Assembly (NCBI RefSeq): GCF_025997995.1
Contig: NZ_AP026683.1
Span: 1,178,501-1,242,500 of the forward strand
Source of the DNA: Sediminibacterium sp. TEGAF015
Lineage (GTDB): Bacteria; Bacteroidota; Bacteroidia; Chitinophagales; Chitinophagaceae
DNA length: 64,000 bases
Direction: 5' to 3'
The notes under the pieces were generated by a model. It saw nothing but the letters and a program-made list of their open reading frames with translations. It was not told the DNA's origin and made no database searches. Made by a program: the position numbers and the translations under genes. Positions 47,153 to 56,368 of this stretch are shown piece after piece. The first letter of the stretch is position 1. Every line of letters begins with the position of its first letter.

Positions 47153-47182
47153 CAAAGTACCTAGCGGATGCTAAGTACTTTG
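47153..47182 (-). terminator. Hairpin between tuf and tRNA-Trp
   Basis: CAAAGTACTTAGC and GCTAGGTACTTTG form a 13-bp stem with one G-T pair and a four-base loop, followed by TTTGT on the minus strand. It may be a weak terminator or an RNA-processing site. Confidence 0.55.
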
Positions 47183-47232
47183 TTCTGTAAAGATATAGTT
47201 TTTTGCTTAAAGCCCTAAGGCTTATTTACAAA

Positions 47233-48423
47233 TTACTTAAGGATTTCAGTTACCTGACCAGCACCTACGGTACGGCCACCTTCACGGATCGCGAACTTCA
47301 AACCTTTTTCCATCGCGATTGGCTGAATCAATTTAACAGTCAAGTTGATGTTATCACCAGGCATAACCATTTCAGTTCCTTCTGGTAAAGTAACTTCACC
47401 TGTTACGTCTGTAGTTCTGAAGTAGAACTGAGGACGATATTTGTTAAAGAATGGAGTGTGACGTCCACCTTCTTCCTTGCTTAGTACGTATACTTCACCT
47501 TTGAAATCAGTGTGAGGAGTAATTGAACCTGGCTTACAGATAACCATACCACGACGGATATCTTTCTTTTCAATACCACGTAACAATAAACCTGCGTTGT
47601 CACCAGCCTGACCTTCGTCCAATAATTTCTTGAACATTTCAACACCAGTTACAGTAGAAGATAATGGAGACTCCATTAAACCTACGATTTCAACAGCTTC
47701 ACCTACTTTGATGATACCACGCTCAATACGACCAGTAGCAACAGTACCACGACCTGTAATTGAGAACACGTCTTCTACAGACATCAAGAAAGGCATATCA
47801 ATTGGACGAGGAGGCAATGGAATGTAAGTATCTACAGCTTCCATTAATTCGTCAATTTTACCAACCCACTTTGGATCTTCAGCTAGTGCACCAGTTGCAG
47901 AACCCTGGATGATTGGGGTATTATCTCCGTCAAATCCATAAGAAGTTAATAGCTCACGGATTTCCATTTCTACTAGTTCAAGTAATTCAGGATCATCAAC
48001 AAGGTCAACCTTGTTCATGAATACCACGATACGAGGTACACCTACCTGACGAGCCAACAAGATATGCTCTTTGGTTTGAGGCATAGGACCATCTGTAGCA
48101 GCCACAACTAAAATAGCACCGTCCATTTGAGCAGCACCAGTAATCATGTTCTTCACATAGTCAGCGTGACCTGGACAGTCTACGTGCGCATAGTGACGAT
48201 TTTCGGTTTGATACTCAACGTGAGCAGTATTGATGGTAATACCACGCTCTCTTTCTTCAGGAGCACCGTCGATTTCATCATATTTCTTAGCAACGTTACC
48301 CATACCTTTCTTAGATAAGGTAATGGTAATAGCTGCAGTCAAAGTAGTTTTACCATGGTCAACGTGACCAATGGTACCTACGTTTACGTGAGGTTTTTCC
48401 CTCTTAAAGGTCTCTTTTGCCAT
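47233..48423 (-). CDS. tuf: Elongation factor Tu
   Basis: The 396-residue GTPase that delivers aminoacyl-tRNA to the ribosome. G1 is '[11 protein letters not shown]', G3 '[12 protein letters not shown]' and G4 'NKVDLVDD'. '[16 protein letters not shown]' is switch I and '[20 protein letters not shown]' lies in domain 3. No insertion or truncation is seen. It lies between the four-tRNA cluster and tRNA-Trp. Confidence 0.98.
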   Translation of the reverse strand: MAKETFKREKPHVNVGTIGHVDHGKTTLTAAITITLSKKGMGNVAKKYDEIDGAPEERERGITINTAHVEYQTENRHYAHVDCPGHADYVKNMITGAAQMDGAILVVAATDGPMPQTKEHILLARQVGVPRIVVFMNKVDLVDDPELLELVEMEIRELLTSYGFDGDNTPIIQGSATGALAEDPKWVGKIDELMEAVDTYIPLPPRPIDMPFLMSVEDVFSITGRGTVATGRIERGIIKVGEAVEIVGLMESPLSSTVTGVEMFKKLLDEGQAGDNAGLLLRGIEKKDIRRGMVICKPGSITPHTDFKGEVYVLSKEEGGRHTPFFNKYRPQFYFRTTDVTGEVTLPEGTEMVMPGDNINLTVKLIQPIAMEKGLKFAIREGGRTVGAGQVTEILK

Positions 48424-48581
48424 TTGTATCGGTTTTTAGTTGTGTTTTTAAAAATTTATATCGCTGCCCTCCCTCAGGCAATGTTTTTTCTTCTTTCTCA
48501 CCTATCCTATTCATTCCTGACAAATCCATTTGAACGGGATATCACCAGGGAATTAATTTCAAGTCTTTCGTCTGAGTGCAG

Positions 48582-48653
<72 letters not shown>

Positions 48654-48670
48654 AGACTCAAAAAAAATGG

Positions 48671-48743
48671 AGCGGAAGACGAGGGTCGAACTCGCGACCT
48701 ATAGCTTGGAAGGCTATCGCTCTACCAATTGAGCTACTTCCGC
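48671..48743 (-). tRNA. tRNA-Gly (anticodon TCC)
   Basis: The acceptor GCGGAAG pairs with CTTCCGC, the anticodon stem ATAGC/GCTAT encloses the loop CTTCCAA (TCC), and the T-loop TTCGACC is present. Confidence 0.96.
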
Positions 48744-48782
48744 TTAACCATAAAAAAAGAACTTTCATCCTGCGATGAAATG

Positions 48783-48865
<83 letters not shown>

Positions 48866-48912
48866 GTGTTTATTGAGCCGATTTCAGCAATGCTGAATCT
48901 GCATACAATGAG

Positions 48913-48985
48913 AGCCGAAGATGGGACTCGAACCCGCGACCTGCTGATTACAAATCAGCTGCTCTACCAACTGAGCTACTTCGGC
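48913..48985 (-). tRNA. tRNA-Thr (anticodon TGT)
   Basis: The acceptor GCCGAAG pairs with CTTCGGC, the anticodon stem GCTGA/TCAGC encloses the loop TTTGTAA (TGT), and the T-loop TTCGAGT is present. It is the first tRNA of the Thr-Tyr-Gly-Thr-tuf unit. Confidence 0.97.
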
Positions 48986-49016
48986 AAAAAAAGAACTTCC
49001 CTATTTTTTGGGATGG

Positions 49017-49024
49017 CAAAGGTA
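49017..49024 (-). promoter_or_regulatory. -7 promoter element of the tRNA-tuf unit
   Basis: TACCTTTG on the minus strand lies about 31 bases upstream of tRNA-Thr(TGT), with a TTTTG about 18 bases further upstream. Confidence 0.7.
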
Positions 49025-49221
49025 ATGGAAATCTTTATTTGGCAAAATTTTGCAAAGATTTTTTTTGATGAATTTGCCTCATTTTTTTCAACATCAGTAA
49101 AATCAGGCCTTTTCGGGTCATCTTCTAGTAAAAGAAGCTAGCTTTCAGCAGAACGCTGGCGCTGGCTTTGAACAGTTTTGGTATGCAAAATTTTATGCTT
49201 GTGCAAAGGAATCAGGTATAA

Positions 49222-49250
49222 AACAAAAAAGCTCCCCGATGGGGAGCTTG
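49222..49250 (-). terminator. Terminator after hpf
   Basis: AAGCTCCCC and GGGGAGCTT form a perfect 9-bp stem with a three-base loop, followed by TTTTTTGTTTT on the minus strand, a few bases after the hpf stop. The 200 bases between this site and the tRNA promoter hold no gene that I can support. Confidence 0.92.
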
Positions 49251-49253
49251 ATT

Positions 49254-49553
49254 TTAGGCGGCTAATTTTTCTTTTTTACGTTTAATTTGATTGATTAGAG
49301 AATCTAAGGCACTTTCAAATGATTCTTCAAAAGACTTGGAAGACGACTTGACAAAGAATTCATGTTTGGGTACATGCACTTTAATCTCAGCCACTTTGTC
49401 TTTGATGTTGTGAACCACATTATCCAGTTTCAAGAATACATCCACTTTGAGAATCTTGTCGTGAAACGTAGGCAGCTTGGCCAGTTTCTTTGTTACGAAC
49501 TCTACTAGTTTTTCATCTGCATCAAAATGGACAGTTTGAATGTTAACGTTCAT
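49254..49553 (-). CDS. hpf: Ribosome hibernation-promoting factor, HPF/RaiA family
   Basis: A 99-residue short-form HPF/YfiA protein. It begins 'MNVNIQTVHFDADEKLVEFV' and has the basic helix 'KSFEESFESALDSLINQIKR', which binds the 30S decoding site in resting ribosomes. I chose the ATG at 49553; the longer frame to 49640 adds 29 residues without family likeness. The long-form C-terminal dimerisation domain is absent. It lies downstream of the Xer recombinase gene in the rpsU region, a grouping of ribosome-related genes. Confidence 0.9.
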   Translation of the reverse strand: MNVNIQTVHFDADEKLVEFVTKKLAKLPTFHDKILKVDVFLKLDNVVHNIKDKVAEIKVHVPKHEFFVKSSSKSFEESFESALDSLINQIKRKKEKLAA

Positions 49554-49692
49554 GGTTAAACATTTAATCGGTGAAACAATAAATTGAAAAGAACTGCCTG
49601 TTAAAAAAGAACCCGTTAACAGGACCATTAAGTTAATCAAATTAGTTTAGCAAAACAATAGGCTGACGATAATTTTACTGGAATTTTAACAG

Positions 49693-50589
49693 CTACGCTT
49701 TGGGATGTGCTTTCTGGTAAACTTTCTTCAGTTGCTCAATGGTATTATGGGTATAAACCTGTGTGGCAGCAAGACTGCTGTGACCCAACAAAGACTTCAC
49801 TGCGTTTATGTCTGCTCCGTTATTCATTAAATGGGTAGCAAAGCTATGGCGCAACACGTGAGGACTTTTTTTATCAATAGTGGTAATCTGTTTCAAACGG
49901 GCATTAACCCATCCGTATACGGTTCTGCTATGAAGCGGCTTCCCTGCTTCGTTTACAAAAAGAGGGCTATCCGGCAAAGCTTCAAGAGGCCGTTCAGCCA
50001 AATAATTTTTTAATTGATCCATCAGGTCTGCAGAAGCAGGAATAATGCGCTCTTTATTACCTTTCCCAAGCACTTTAACCTGAGCATTCGCAAAATCAAT
50101 CTGCCCTGGTTTTAAGTTGATCAGCTCACTTAACCGCATACCGGTACTGTAAAAAAGCAATAATATCAATCGTTCCGTTTTCCCTTTCCAATCATCAGAA
50201 AAAGGCATGTACAAAAACAAATCCTCCAGCTGCTTTTTTTCTATGTATACTGGCAATCTTTTTTGGGTTTTGGGAGAAACAACCGCTGTCATCGGGGTTG
50301 CTTTCAAGCAACCGACTTTCAGTAAATATTTAAAAAAGGATTTTAAACTGGATATTTTCCGGTTGATGGATCGGGAAGAAATCTCATCGGACTTCATTTC
50401 CGCTAACCAAGAGCGGACCATTGAGGCACTGATACTGTTTAATCCGGGACTTTCAAACTGACTTGACAGATATTGAGAAAACTGTTCCAGATCGAGCTGG
50501 TAAGCTTCTAAAGTGTGTAAAGAGTACCTCCGTTCGAACTTGAGATAGTTCAAAAACTCCTGTATTTCGGGATATTGAGGTATGGGCAT
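49693..50589 (-). CDS. xerC: Tyrosine recombinase of the XerC/XerD type
   Basis: A 298-residue site-specific recombinase. The N-terminal SAM-like domain ('FLNYLKFERRYSLHTLEAYQ') binds DNA. The catalytic domain shows the first Arg in 'STGMRLSELI', the His-x-x-Arg pair in 'HVLRHSFATHL', the second His in 'LGHSSLAATQ' and the Tyr nucleophile in 'VYTHNT'. The size fits the cellular Xer proteins that resolve chromosome dimers; C and D types cannot be separated safely. The start codon directly follows the T-run of the rpsU terminator (TTTTTTATG), so it is translated from read-through or from a very short leader. Confidence 0.88.
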   Translation of the reverse strand: MPIPQYPEIQEFLNYLKFERRYSLHTLEAYQLDLEQFSQYLSSQFESPGLNSISASMVRSWLAEMKSDEISSRSINRKISSLKSFFKYLLKVGCLKATPMTAVVSPKTQKRLPVYIEKKQLEDLFLYMPFSDDWKGKTERLILLLFYSTGMRLSELINLKPGQIDFANAQVKVLGKGNKERIIPASADLMDQLKNYLAERPLEALPDSPLFVNEAGKPLHSRTVYGWVNARLKQITTIDKKSPHVLRHSFATHLMNNGADINAVKSLLGHSSLAATQVYTHNTIEQLKKVYQKAHPKA

Positions 50590-50590
50590 A

Positions 50591-50629
50591 AAAAAAGTAG
50601 TCCAGATTACAACGAATCTACACTACTTA
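50591..50629 (-). terminator. Terminator after rpsU, abutting xerC
   Basis: AAGTAGTGTAGATT and AATCTGGACTACTT form an interrupted stem around a six-base loop, followed by a T-run whose end touches the recombinase ATG at 50589. Confidence 0.8.
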
Positions 50630-50651
50630 ATCGTATGATAGAAGGGAAATA

Positions 50652-50849
50652 TTATCCCTCGATCTTTCCGCTAGCGATCTGCTGCTTGTAGATAGCTTTC
50701 AACACTTGACCACGACGTACAACTGACGGCTTGGTGAATGCTTGACGCTCTCTCAACTGCAACAAAGTCTTACTTTTCTCGAATTTCTTCTTGTACTTTT
50801 TCAGTGCCTTGTCGATGTTTTCGCAGTCTTTAGAATCGATAATTAACAT
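50652..50849 (-). CDS. rpsU: 30S ribosomal protein S21
   Basis: The 65-residue protein bS21. 'MLIIDSKDCENIDKALKKYK' and 'LLQLRERQAFTKPSVVRRGQ' are typical of Bacteroidota S21. Established work on Flavobacterium ribosomes places bS21 next to the 3' end of 16S rRNA, where it helps to hide the anti-Shine-Dalgarno. Here the gene itself has an excellent Shine-Dalgarno (50859-50867), which is unusual in this window and fits self-regulation by free ribosomes that lack S21. It is followed by a terminator and then xerC. Confidence 0.96.
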   Translation of the reverse strand: MLIIDSKDCENIDKALKKYKKKFEKSKTLLQLRERQAFTKPSVVRRGQVLKAIYKQQIASGKIEG

Positions 50850-50858
50850 AGCTTATAT

Positions 50859-50867
50859 ACCTCCTCA
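50859..50867 (-). promoter_or_regulatory. Strong Shine-Dalgarno of rpsU
   Basis: TGAGGAGGT on the minus strand has eight matched bases to the 3' end of 16S rRNA and lies 9 bases from the ATG. Few other genes in the window have a comparable site. Confidence 0.85.
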
Positions 50868-50902
50868 GGTTATTTTTAGGCGGCGAAGATAAGTCGCCGG
50901 AA

Positions 50903-51511
50903 TTAATTGACAAAATATTTATCATTTTTTACGGCGATCGCCCTCTGCACGTATTTGCCAAGTATATCAAACTCAATATTTACCTTATCCCCTATAGTTA
51001 CATCCTGAATACTGGTATGCTCATAGGTATAAGGGATAATGGCAACTTTAAAAGTATTGGCGCCAACCTCAAAACAAGTAAGGCTGGTGCCATTAACCGC
51101 AATGGATCCTTTCTCAATGACCAGCGCAGCAAAAGCCGAATCAAATTCAAACCGGTATTCCCAGCTTCCTTCCCCGTTTTTAACTTCAACACAGGTTGCT
51201 ATTCCATCCACATGCCCTTGCACAATATGACCATCTAATCGACCATTCATCTTCATGCAACGCTCCAGATTCACTTTTTTCCCTTTTTTCCACTGCGCCA
51301 GATTCGTCTTACGTATGGTTTCTTCAATGGCCGTCACCTGATACAAATCCCCTTCTATTTTCTCGACTGTCAAACAAACACCATCATGGGCCAAACTTTG
51401 ATCCACTTTTAATTCTGGAGCAATAGAAGCTCTCAAAGTGAAAGTTACGTTGGAGCCACTATGCTGAACCGATTCTATAACACCCAGACTTTCTATAATA
51501 CCAGTGAACAT
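50903..51511 (-). CDS. ribE: Riboflavin synthase, alpha subunit
   Basis: A 202-residue protein made of two lumazine-binding repeats. The first starts 'MFTGIIESLGVIESV' and holds 'SLAHDGVCLTVEK'. The second holds 'GRLDGHIVQGHVDGIATCV' and 'IAVNGTSLTCFEV'. It converts two dimethylribityllumazine molecules into riboflavin and a pyrimidine. The length and the start are canonical. No FMN riboswitch is visible in the 79 bases upstream. Confidence 0.95.
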   Translation of the reverse strand: MFTGIIESLGVIESVQHSGSNVTFTLRASIAPELKVDQSLAHDGVCLTVEKIEGDLYQVTAIEETIRKTNLAQWKKGKKVNLERCMKMNGRLDGHIVQGHVDGIATCVEVKNGEGSWEYRFEFDSAFAALVIEKGSIAVNGTSLTCFEVGANTFKVAIIPYTYEHTSIQDVTIGDKVNIEFDILGKYVQRAIAVKNDKYFVN

Positions 51512-51590
51512 ATAAGTTTGAATGAATTAATTTCTCAATAAAATAAACCCGTTAAAAGTTATTACTATTCAATTTCTAAAGCATGAATGC

Positions 51591-53447
51591 TTAGATCTGC
51601 TTGCCCTTTAAAGCCCCACTCACCGCTTGATCCATGGCCCTTTCTGCAAAAGGTCTGCTAATTTCATTCAACTCTTCAATCTTAGTCTGTATTAAATTTT
51701 TATCATTCATGGTTAATGCCATCTGCAGATTTTGCATAGCACTAGCCGTAGCAATCATTTCCTCTTTTGTTAATAGCGAAGCATTTTTAGCTATGAATTT
51801 TTCCGTAACAGAAAGAATCTGTTCTGCTTCTGTTCTAGCTTCAACCAATGCCCTTGTTTGCATATCATCTTTTGCGTGCGTAATACTGTCCATCAGCATT
51901 TGCTCTACTTCTGCATCGGTTAATCCGTACTGAGGTTTCACTTCAATACTTTGTTCTACTCCACTTCTCAGTTCCTTGGCTGTAACCGATAAAATCCCAT
52001 CTGCGTTGATAAGAAAACTCACTTCTACTTTAGGCATACCAGCGGGCATACCAGGAATTCCTTTGAAATTAAATTCAGCGAGTTTGCGATTGTGTTGCAC
52101 CAAATCTCTCTCCCCTTGAAATACAGAAATACGCATAGATCCCTGCCCATCTTTTTGGGTAGTGTATTGGCGAGAAGCCCTATTAGGAATTTTAGCGTTT
52201 CTCGGAATTAAAACATCCATTAATCCCCCCATGGTCTCAATACCCAAACTCAAAGGGGTAATGTCCAACAATAAAAAATCTTTGTTATTGCCTGCTAAAA
52301 TATCTGCCTGAACCGCAGCTCCAATGGCTACCACTTCATCCGGATTTACTGAATCATTTACAGTTTTACCAAAGTATTCGCTCACTTTATCTTTCACCAA
52401 TGGCACTCGGGTACTTCCACCTACCATGATAACAGAATCAATATCGGCCGTTTGCAATCCTGCATCCGATAAGGCTTTTGCGCAACATTCGATGGTTTTA
52501 TTTACCAGGGGGATTAAACACTGATTGAATTCGGAACGGCTAATACGCACTTGGTAACCGCTCCAATCTGTTGCAAAATTTTCTTGTTGACTCAAGGTCT
52601 TTTTTGCTTCTTCAGCCAATAATCGAAGCGACTGCAACACCGCTTTGTCATTTTGAACAGCGCTGAATGGAACTTCAATTTGCTTTAACCAGAATTCCAT
52701 AATAGCTCTGTCAAAATCATCTCCTCCGAGGTAAGTATCTCCGTTGGTACTTAAAACTTCAAAAATGCCATTGTTAATCTGAAGTATGGAAACATCAAAA
52801 GTTCCTCCTCCTAAATCGTATACTGCAATTGTTTTGTTATCGTCTTTATGAACACCCAATCCGTAAGCCAGGCTGGCTGCGGTAGGCTCGTTCACAATCC
52901 GCAACACGTCTAATCCAGCCAGCTTACCCGCATCTCTGGTTGCCTGACGCTGAGCATCATTAAAATAAGCTGGAACTGTTATAACAGCCTTATTCACTGG
53001 TGTCTTAAGAATATGTTCTGCTCTTGATTTAAGTTCTTTCAAAATGAAAGAACTCAATTCAATAGGAGAATAAAAACGATCGCCTATCTGCACTTTCACC
53101 AGGCTATCGGTATCGTCATCAATTACTTTGTAAGTAAAGAACCCCGCATTTTCCTTCACATCTTTATAGCTCTTCCCCATTAATCTTTTAGCAGAGAAAA
53201 TGGTATTGGAAGGATCGGTTTCCAGATAGGCTTTTGCCTGTTCCCCTACTTCGGCATTACCCAATGCATCAAAGTGAACTACACTTGGCACCAAACTGCT
53301 GCTATTGTGCTCCCGCAATGCAACTGGCTGCTTGCTTTCCGGATGAATAATGGCCACCAAACTATTGGTTGTGCCCAGGTCTATTCCAACAATTACTTCT
53401 TCTTGTTGCAAACTTCCGGTTGCTATATTTATTCCAATCTTTGCCAT
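51591..53447 (-). CDS. hscA: Hsp70-type Fe-S cluster assembly chaperone
   Basis: A 618-residue Hsp70. The nucleotide-binding domain shows '[15 protein letters not shown]', '[20 protein letters not shown]', '[15 protein letters not shown]' and '[17 protein letters not shown]'. The substrate-binding domain starts near '[20 protein letters not shown]'. The N-terminal '[16 protein letters not shown]' extension and the lack of the DnaK C-terminal tail fit HscA, which hands Fe-S clusters from IscU to targets. No other isc gene is near. A TAnnTTTG motif lies 23 bases upstream. Confidence 0.88.
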   Translation of the reverse strand: MAKIGINIATGSLQQEEVIVGIDLGTTNSLVAIIHPESKQPVALREHNSSSLVPSVVHFDALGNAEVGEQAKAYLETDPSNTIFSAKRLMGKSYKDVKENAGFFTYKVIDDDTDSLVKVQIGDRFYSPIELSSFILKELKSRAEHILKTPVNKAVITVPAYFNDAQRQATRDAGKLAGLDVLRIVNEPTAASLAYGLGVHKDDNKTIAVYDLGGGTFDVSILQINNGIFEVLSTNGDTYLGGDDFDRAIMEFWLKQIEVPFSAVQNDKAVLQSLRLLAEEAKKTLSQQENFATDWSGYQVRISRSEFNQCLIPLVNKTIECCAKALSDAGLQTADIDSVIMVGGSTRVPLVKDKVSEYFGKTVNDSVNPDEVVAIGAAVQADILAGNNKDFLLLDITPLSLGIETMGGLMDVLIPRNAKIPNRASRQYTTQKDGQGSMRISVFQGERDLVQHNRKLAEFNFKGIPGMPAGMPKVEVSFLINADGILSVTAKELRSGVEQSIEVKPQYGLTDAEVEQMLMDSITHAKDDMQTRALVEARTEAEQILSVTEKFIAKNASLLTKEEMIATASAMQNLQMALTMNDKNLIQTKIEELNEISRPFAERAMDQAVSGALKGKQI

Positions 53448-53469
53448 ACGTTCTATTCAAATTGAGTTG

Positions 53470-53477
53470 CAAAGTTA
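53470..53477 (-). promoter_or_regulatory. -7 promoter element of hscA
   Basis: TAACTTTG on the minus strand lies 22 bases upstream of the hscA ATG. A convincing -33 element is not seen. Confidence 0.5.
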
Positions 53478-53518
53478 TTACAATTGAACAGCCCCGTTGT
53501 TGCGATTTACGAAATCAA

Positions 53519-53905
53519 TTATTTGTCTGAATCCTCCACAACCGTGGTTGCACTGGCAAAATCGTGTAAAGGACCACCCAGAAAGGGACTGAAGAACAAA
53601 TCAATTAATGTCAGGCGCAGCAGACTTCTAAAGCCAATCATATACCAATTGGGACGTTTACCATTTTTGGCCATCACTCTTGAATAGGTCAGCCATTTTC
53701 CGGGCGTTTTCAAAAAGATTAATTCAAATAAAAAGTAATAGGTAAACATCACAGGAAAGAAAAACCATCCAAAATGAAAAGGAGTATAACCCCAGTACAT
53801 CACATAAAAGTTATACCACTTGAAAAGCAAGATTGCTAGAATGGTAATGATTATCGTATCAATAAAAAAATTTAACGCCCTAGTTCCGTCCCCTACACTT
53901 TTCAT
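53519..53905 (-). CDS. RDD-family membrane protein
   Basis: A 128-residue protein with about three membrane helices. The N-terminal 'GDGTRALNFFIDTIII' holds the Arg and Asp of the RDD signature, and 'FLKTPGKWLTYSRVMAKNGK' is the usual second motif. The role of RDD proteins is mostly unknown; some act in ion tolerance. It is divergent from tyrS, and their -7 elements lie within 45 bases of each other. Confidence 0.82.
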   Translation of the reverse strand: MKSVGDGTRALNFFIDTIIITILAILLFKWYNFYVMYWGYTPFHFGWFFFPVMFTYYFLFELIFLKTPGKWLTYSRVMAKNGKRPNWYMIGFRSLLRLTLIDLFFSPFLGGPLHDFASATTVVEDSDK

Positions 53906-53922
53906 GTCTGATGATTATCAGG

Positions 53923-53930
53923 CAAAGGTA
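53923..53930 (-). promoter_or_regulatory. -7 promoter element of the RDD gene
   Basis: TACCTTTG on the minus strand lies 17 bases upstream of the RDD start codon. Confidence 0.6.
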
Positions 53931-53959
53931 GCGCATTGGTCAATTGAGTCTAACTTTTG

Positions 53960-53967
53960 TACATTTG
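53960..53967 (+). promoter_or_regulatory. -7 promoter element of tyrS
   Basis: TACATTTG lies 19 bases upstream of the tyrS ATG, with a TTG 21 bases further upstream. It overlaps the upstream TTG that would start a longer frame, which argues for the ATG at 53987. Confidence 0.65.
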
Positions 53968-53986
53968 CCCCTCAAATACTTTTGAA

Positions 53987-55273
53987 ATGAGTTTAGTGGA
54001 AGAATTACGCTGGAGAGGCATGTTGCAGGATATAATGCCTGGCACAGAAGATTTATTAAATAAGGAAATGGTTTCCGGCTATATAGGATTTGATCCTACT
54101 TCCGATAGTTTGCATATTGGTAGCCTGGTCCCCATTTTATTATTGGTGCATTTACAGAAAGCAGGACATAAACCTTTTGCATTAGTAGGTGGGGCAACCG
54201 GAATGATTGGTGATCCAAGCTTTAAAAGTGAGGAAAGAAATTTGTTAAGTGAGGAAACTTTGCAGCACAATCTGGAAGGCATAAAAAAACAATTGAGCAA
54301 GTTTCTGGATTTCACCTCTGACGCCCCCAATAAAGCTGAAATGGTGAACAACTACGACTGGTTCAAAGACTTCAGTTTTCTGAATTTTATCAGAGACGTA
54401 GGTAAGCATATCACGGTTAACTACATGATGAGCAAAGACAGTGTTCGCAAGCGCCTGGAAGGAAATAATGGCATGAGTTTTACCGAATTTACTTATCAGC
54501 TGATACAGGGATACGACTTCTATTGGTTATACCAAAATAAAAACTGCAAACTCCAAATGGGCGGAAGCGACCAGTGGGGCAATATTGTAACTGGCACCGA
54601 AATCATTCGGAGAAAAGCGGGTGGAGAAGCATTTGCTTTTACTTGTCCATTATTAACCAAAGCCGACGGAGGGAAATTTGGGAAAACAGAAAAGGGAAAT
54701 GTATGGCTTGATCCTGAAAAAACTTCCCCATATCAGTTCTATCAATTCTGGTTAAATGCCAGCGATGAAGATGCTACCAAGTGGATTAAAATATTTACCT
54801 TATTACCTAAGGAAGAAATTGATCAGCTGATTACTGAACATGCTGCAGCCCCACATACAAGGACCTTACAGAAAAAACTGGCCGAAGAAATCACTTGCTT
54901 TGTACATAGCCGTGAAGACTATGAATTTGCAGTAAAAGCCTCAGAGATCTTGTTTGGCAATGCTTCTACAGAAACTTTGGCTTCATTAAATGAAAAGCAA
55001 TTATTACAAGTAATGGAAGGCGTGCCTACTGCTGAAGTATCTCGCAGTCAAATAGAAGCCGGATACGATTTAATCAGTTTGTTGGCTGATACGGGAGTTA
55101 CCCCAAGCAAAGGCGAAGCAAAAAAGTTAATGGCAGCCGGCGGAGTTGCTATTAATAAAGAAAAAATAGCTCCTGAAAAAACAGCGGTTGGCACTGCCGA
55201 CTTACTGCAAAACAAATATTTGTTGTTACAAAAAGGGAAGAAAAACTATTTCCTCGTAAAAATCATAGAGTAA
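53987..55273 (+). CDS. tyrS: Tyrosyl-tRNA synthetase
   Basis: A 428-residue class I synthetase that charges tRNA-Tyr. The HIGH-type motif is '[17 protein letters not shown]', the tyrosine pocket is around '[12 protein letters not shown]' and '[13 protein letters not shown]', and the KMSKS-type loop is '[11 protein letters not shown]'. The C-terminal S4-like domain ('[20 protein letters not shown]') binds the tRNA. I chose the ATG at 53987; the frame can be extended to a TTG at 53957, but the promoter motif lies there. Confidence 0.96.
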   Translation: MSLVEELRWRGMLQDIMPGTEDLLNKEMVSGYIGFDPTSDSLHIGSLVPILLLVHLQKAGHKPFALVGGATGMIGDPSFKSEERNLLSEETLQHNLEGIKKQLSKFLDFTSDAPNKAEMVNNYDWFKDFSFLNFIRDVGKHITVNYMMSKDSVRKRLEGNNGMSFTEFTYQLIQGYDFYWLYQNKNCKLQMGGSDQWGNIVTGTEIIRRKAGGEAFAFTCPLLTKADGGKFGKTEKGNVWLDPEKTSPYQFYQFWLNASDEDATKWIKIFTLLPKEEIDQLITEHAAAPHTRTLQKKLAEEITCFVHSREDYEFAVKASEILFGNASTETLASLNEKQLLQVMEGVPTAEVSRSQIEAGYDLISLLADTGVTPSKGEAKKLMAAGGVAINKEKIAPEKTAVGTADLLQNKYLLLQKGKKNYFLVKIIE

Positions 55274-55275
55274 GG

Positions 55276-55956
55276 CTATTGTACATTTTTCAAAGTATTC
55301 CAAATTGTCTTAGCCACAAATTCATTGCCGGCTGCGTTCAAATGAACGCGGTCGGTGGTTAATAAACCTTTCTCTGCATTGGCGGGATTATTGGCAATTA
55401 AATAGTTTTGAAACTCAGTTCTTAAATCAACACAGGACAACTTTTTGTCTTTGGCGTATTGTCTTAACCAGTTGCTGTACATATTTAATTCTCCGTCTTG
55501 CTCATTCGAGTTGTCTTTTCTTTCTCCTATAACGGAAGGAGTACAAACGACAACTTTCGCCCCAGCAGCCTGTAACTTTTTTACAATGGCATCGTAGAAT
55601 TCAGTGTATTTTACATAGTCAGTTCCAGTACCCGCCAAACGCTTATGCCAAACATCATTGATGCCAACATATATTACAACTATATCGGGTTGTTTACTTA
55701 ACACGTCTCTTTCCAAACGCAAATACAAGTCAGTAACTTTATTCCCACTGATACCCGCTCCTATTAATTCATATTGGTTCCCCAAGCTTTCCTTGGCTAT
55801 CATTGCTTCCATCTGACGGATATAACCACCTGGTTCAGCACCCATCTGGGTAATGGAGTCTCCGAAGAAAACTACTTTCTTTCTTTTTTGAAGGGTAAAA
55901 CTCATAACCAAAACGGTACTGCAAACCAACAGAATAAGGAGGGATTTTTGTAACAT
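55276..55956 (-). CDS. SGNH/GDSL-family lipase or esterase
   Basis: A 226-residue protein with a signal peptide (about residues 1-22). Block I is 'VVFFGDSITQMGAEPGGYIR' with the Ser nucleophile, block III is 'IVVIYVGINDVWHK' with the Asn, and block V is 'DRVHLNAAGNEF' with the Asp-x-x-His. The family hydrolyses esters of lipids or of acetylated sugars. I chose the ATG at 55956; a TTG two codons upstream is in frame. It converges on tyrS with two bases between the stops. Confidence 0.87.
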   Translation of the reverse strand: MLQKSLLILLVCSTVLVMSFTLQKRKKVVFFGDSITQMGAEPGGYIRQMEAMIAKESLGNQYELIGAGISGNKVTDLYLRLERDVLSKQPDIVVIYVGINDVWHKRLAGTGTDYVKYTEFYDAIVKKLQAAGAKVVVCTPSVIGERKDNSNEQDGELNMYSNWLRQYAKDKKLSCVDLRTEFQNYLIANNPANAEKGLLTTDRVHLNAAGNEFVAKTIWNTLKNVQ

Positions 55957-56075
55957 CGACAAGTAATTAGGGTTTGAAATTCAATAATCTATGCAAAAGA
56001 CCTCTTAAAGGTAAGAATTGAGCATTCATTTTCACTTTTTGAATGAAAAAATTTGGAACAATTGAATAGTCGCCT

Positions 56076-56083
56076 TATTTTTG
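56076..56083 (+). promoter_or_regulatory. -7 promoter element of tRNA-Gln
   Basis: TATTTTTG, with a TTG 20 bases upstream, lies 27 bases before the tRNA. Confidence 0.65.
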
Positions 56084-56110
56084 CAGCCCATTCCAAAAGA
56101 ATGGTCGGAT

Positions 56111-56181
56111 TGCCTGATAGTATAAGGGTAGTACAACTGATTTTGGTTCAGTATGTCTTGGTTCGAATCCAGGTCGGGCAA
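56111..56181 (+). tRNA. tRNA-Gln (anticodon TTG)
   Basis: The acceptor TGCCTGA pairs with TCGGGCA, the anticodon stem CTGA/TCAG encloses TTTTGGT (TTG), and the T-loop TTCGAAT is present. The discriminator is A. Confidence 0.96.
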
Positions 56182-56186
56182 CAAGA

Positions 56187-56220
56187 AACCCGCAGCAAAA
56201 GCTGCGGGTTTTGTTTTTTA
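56187..56220 (+). terminator. Terminator after tRNA-Gln
   Basis: AACCCGCAGC and GCTGCGGGTT form a perfect 10-bp stem with an AAAA loop, followed by TTGTTTTTT. Confidence 0.93.
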
Positions 56221-56269
56221 TGCGAGCACCATGAGCTTGCTCAATGGGACGAGTAAAAAAACAAAACTA

Positions 56270-56361
56270 GCGCCGCGTTTACGTGGCGCGAAGTTTCTTG
56301 GGTAATGCAAAGCGGGTTGGATCAGCGCAGCTAATCCAACCCGAAAAGTTGCCGAAGGCAA
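56270..56361. repeat. Cluster of three GC-rich hairpins, function unknown
   Basis: Three inverted repeats lie in a row in this gap: GCGCCGCG/CGTGGCGC (8 pairs with one G-T), CGGGTTGGAT/ATCCAACCCG (10 perfect pairs) and TTGCC/GGCAA. None has a T-run, so none looks like a standard terminator. The gap from 56221 to 56368 contains no gene. It could be a small structured RNA or a REP-like element. Confidence 0.5.
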
Positions 56362-56368
56362 TCCTTCC

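Noticed and set aside
49693..50589. Tyrosine recombinase as a sign of an integrative element
   Set aside because: The size, the neighbours (rpsU, hpf) and the absence of cargo or flanking repeats fit a housekeeping Xer protein.
51512..51590. Possible FMN riboswitch before ribE
   Set aside because: The 79-base gap is too short and lacks the conserved RFN stems.
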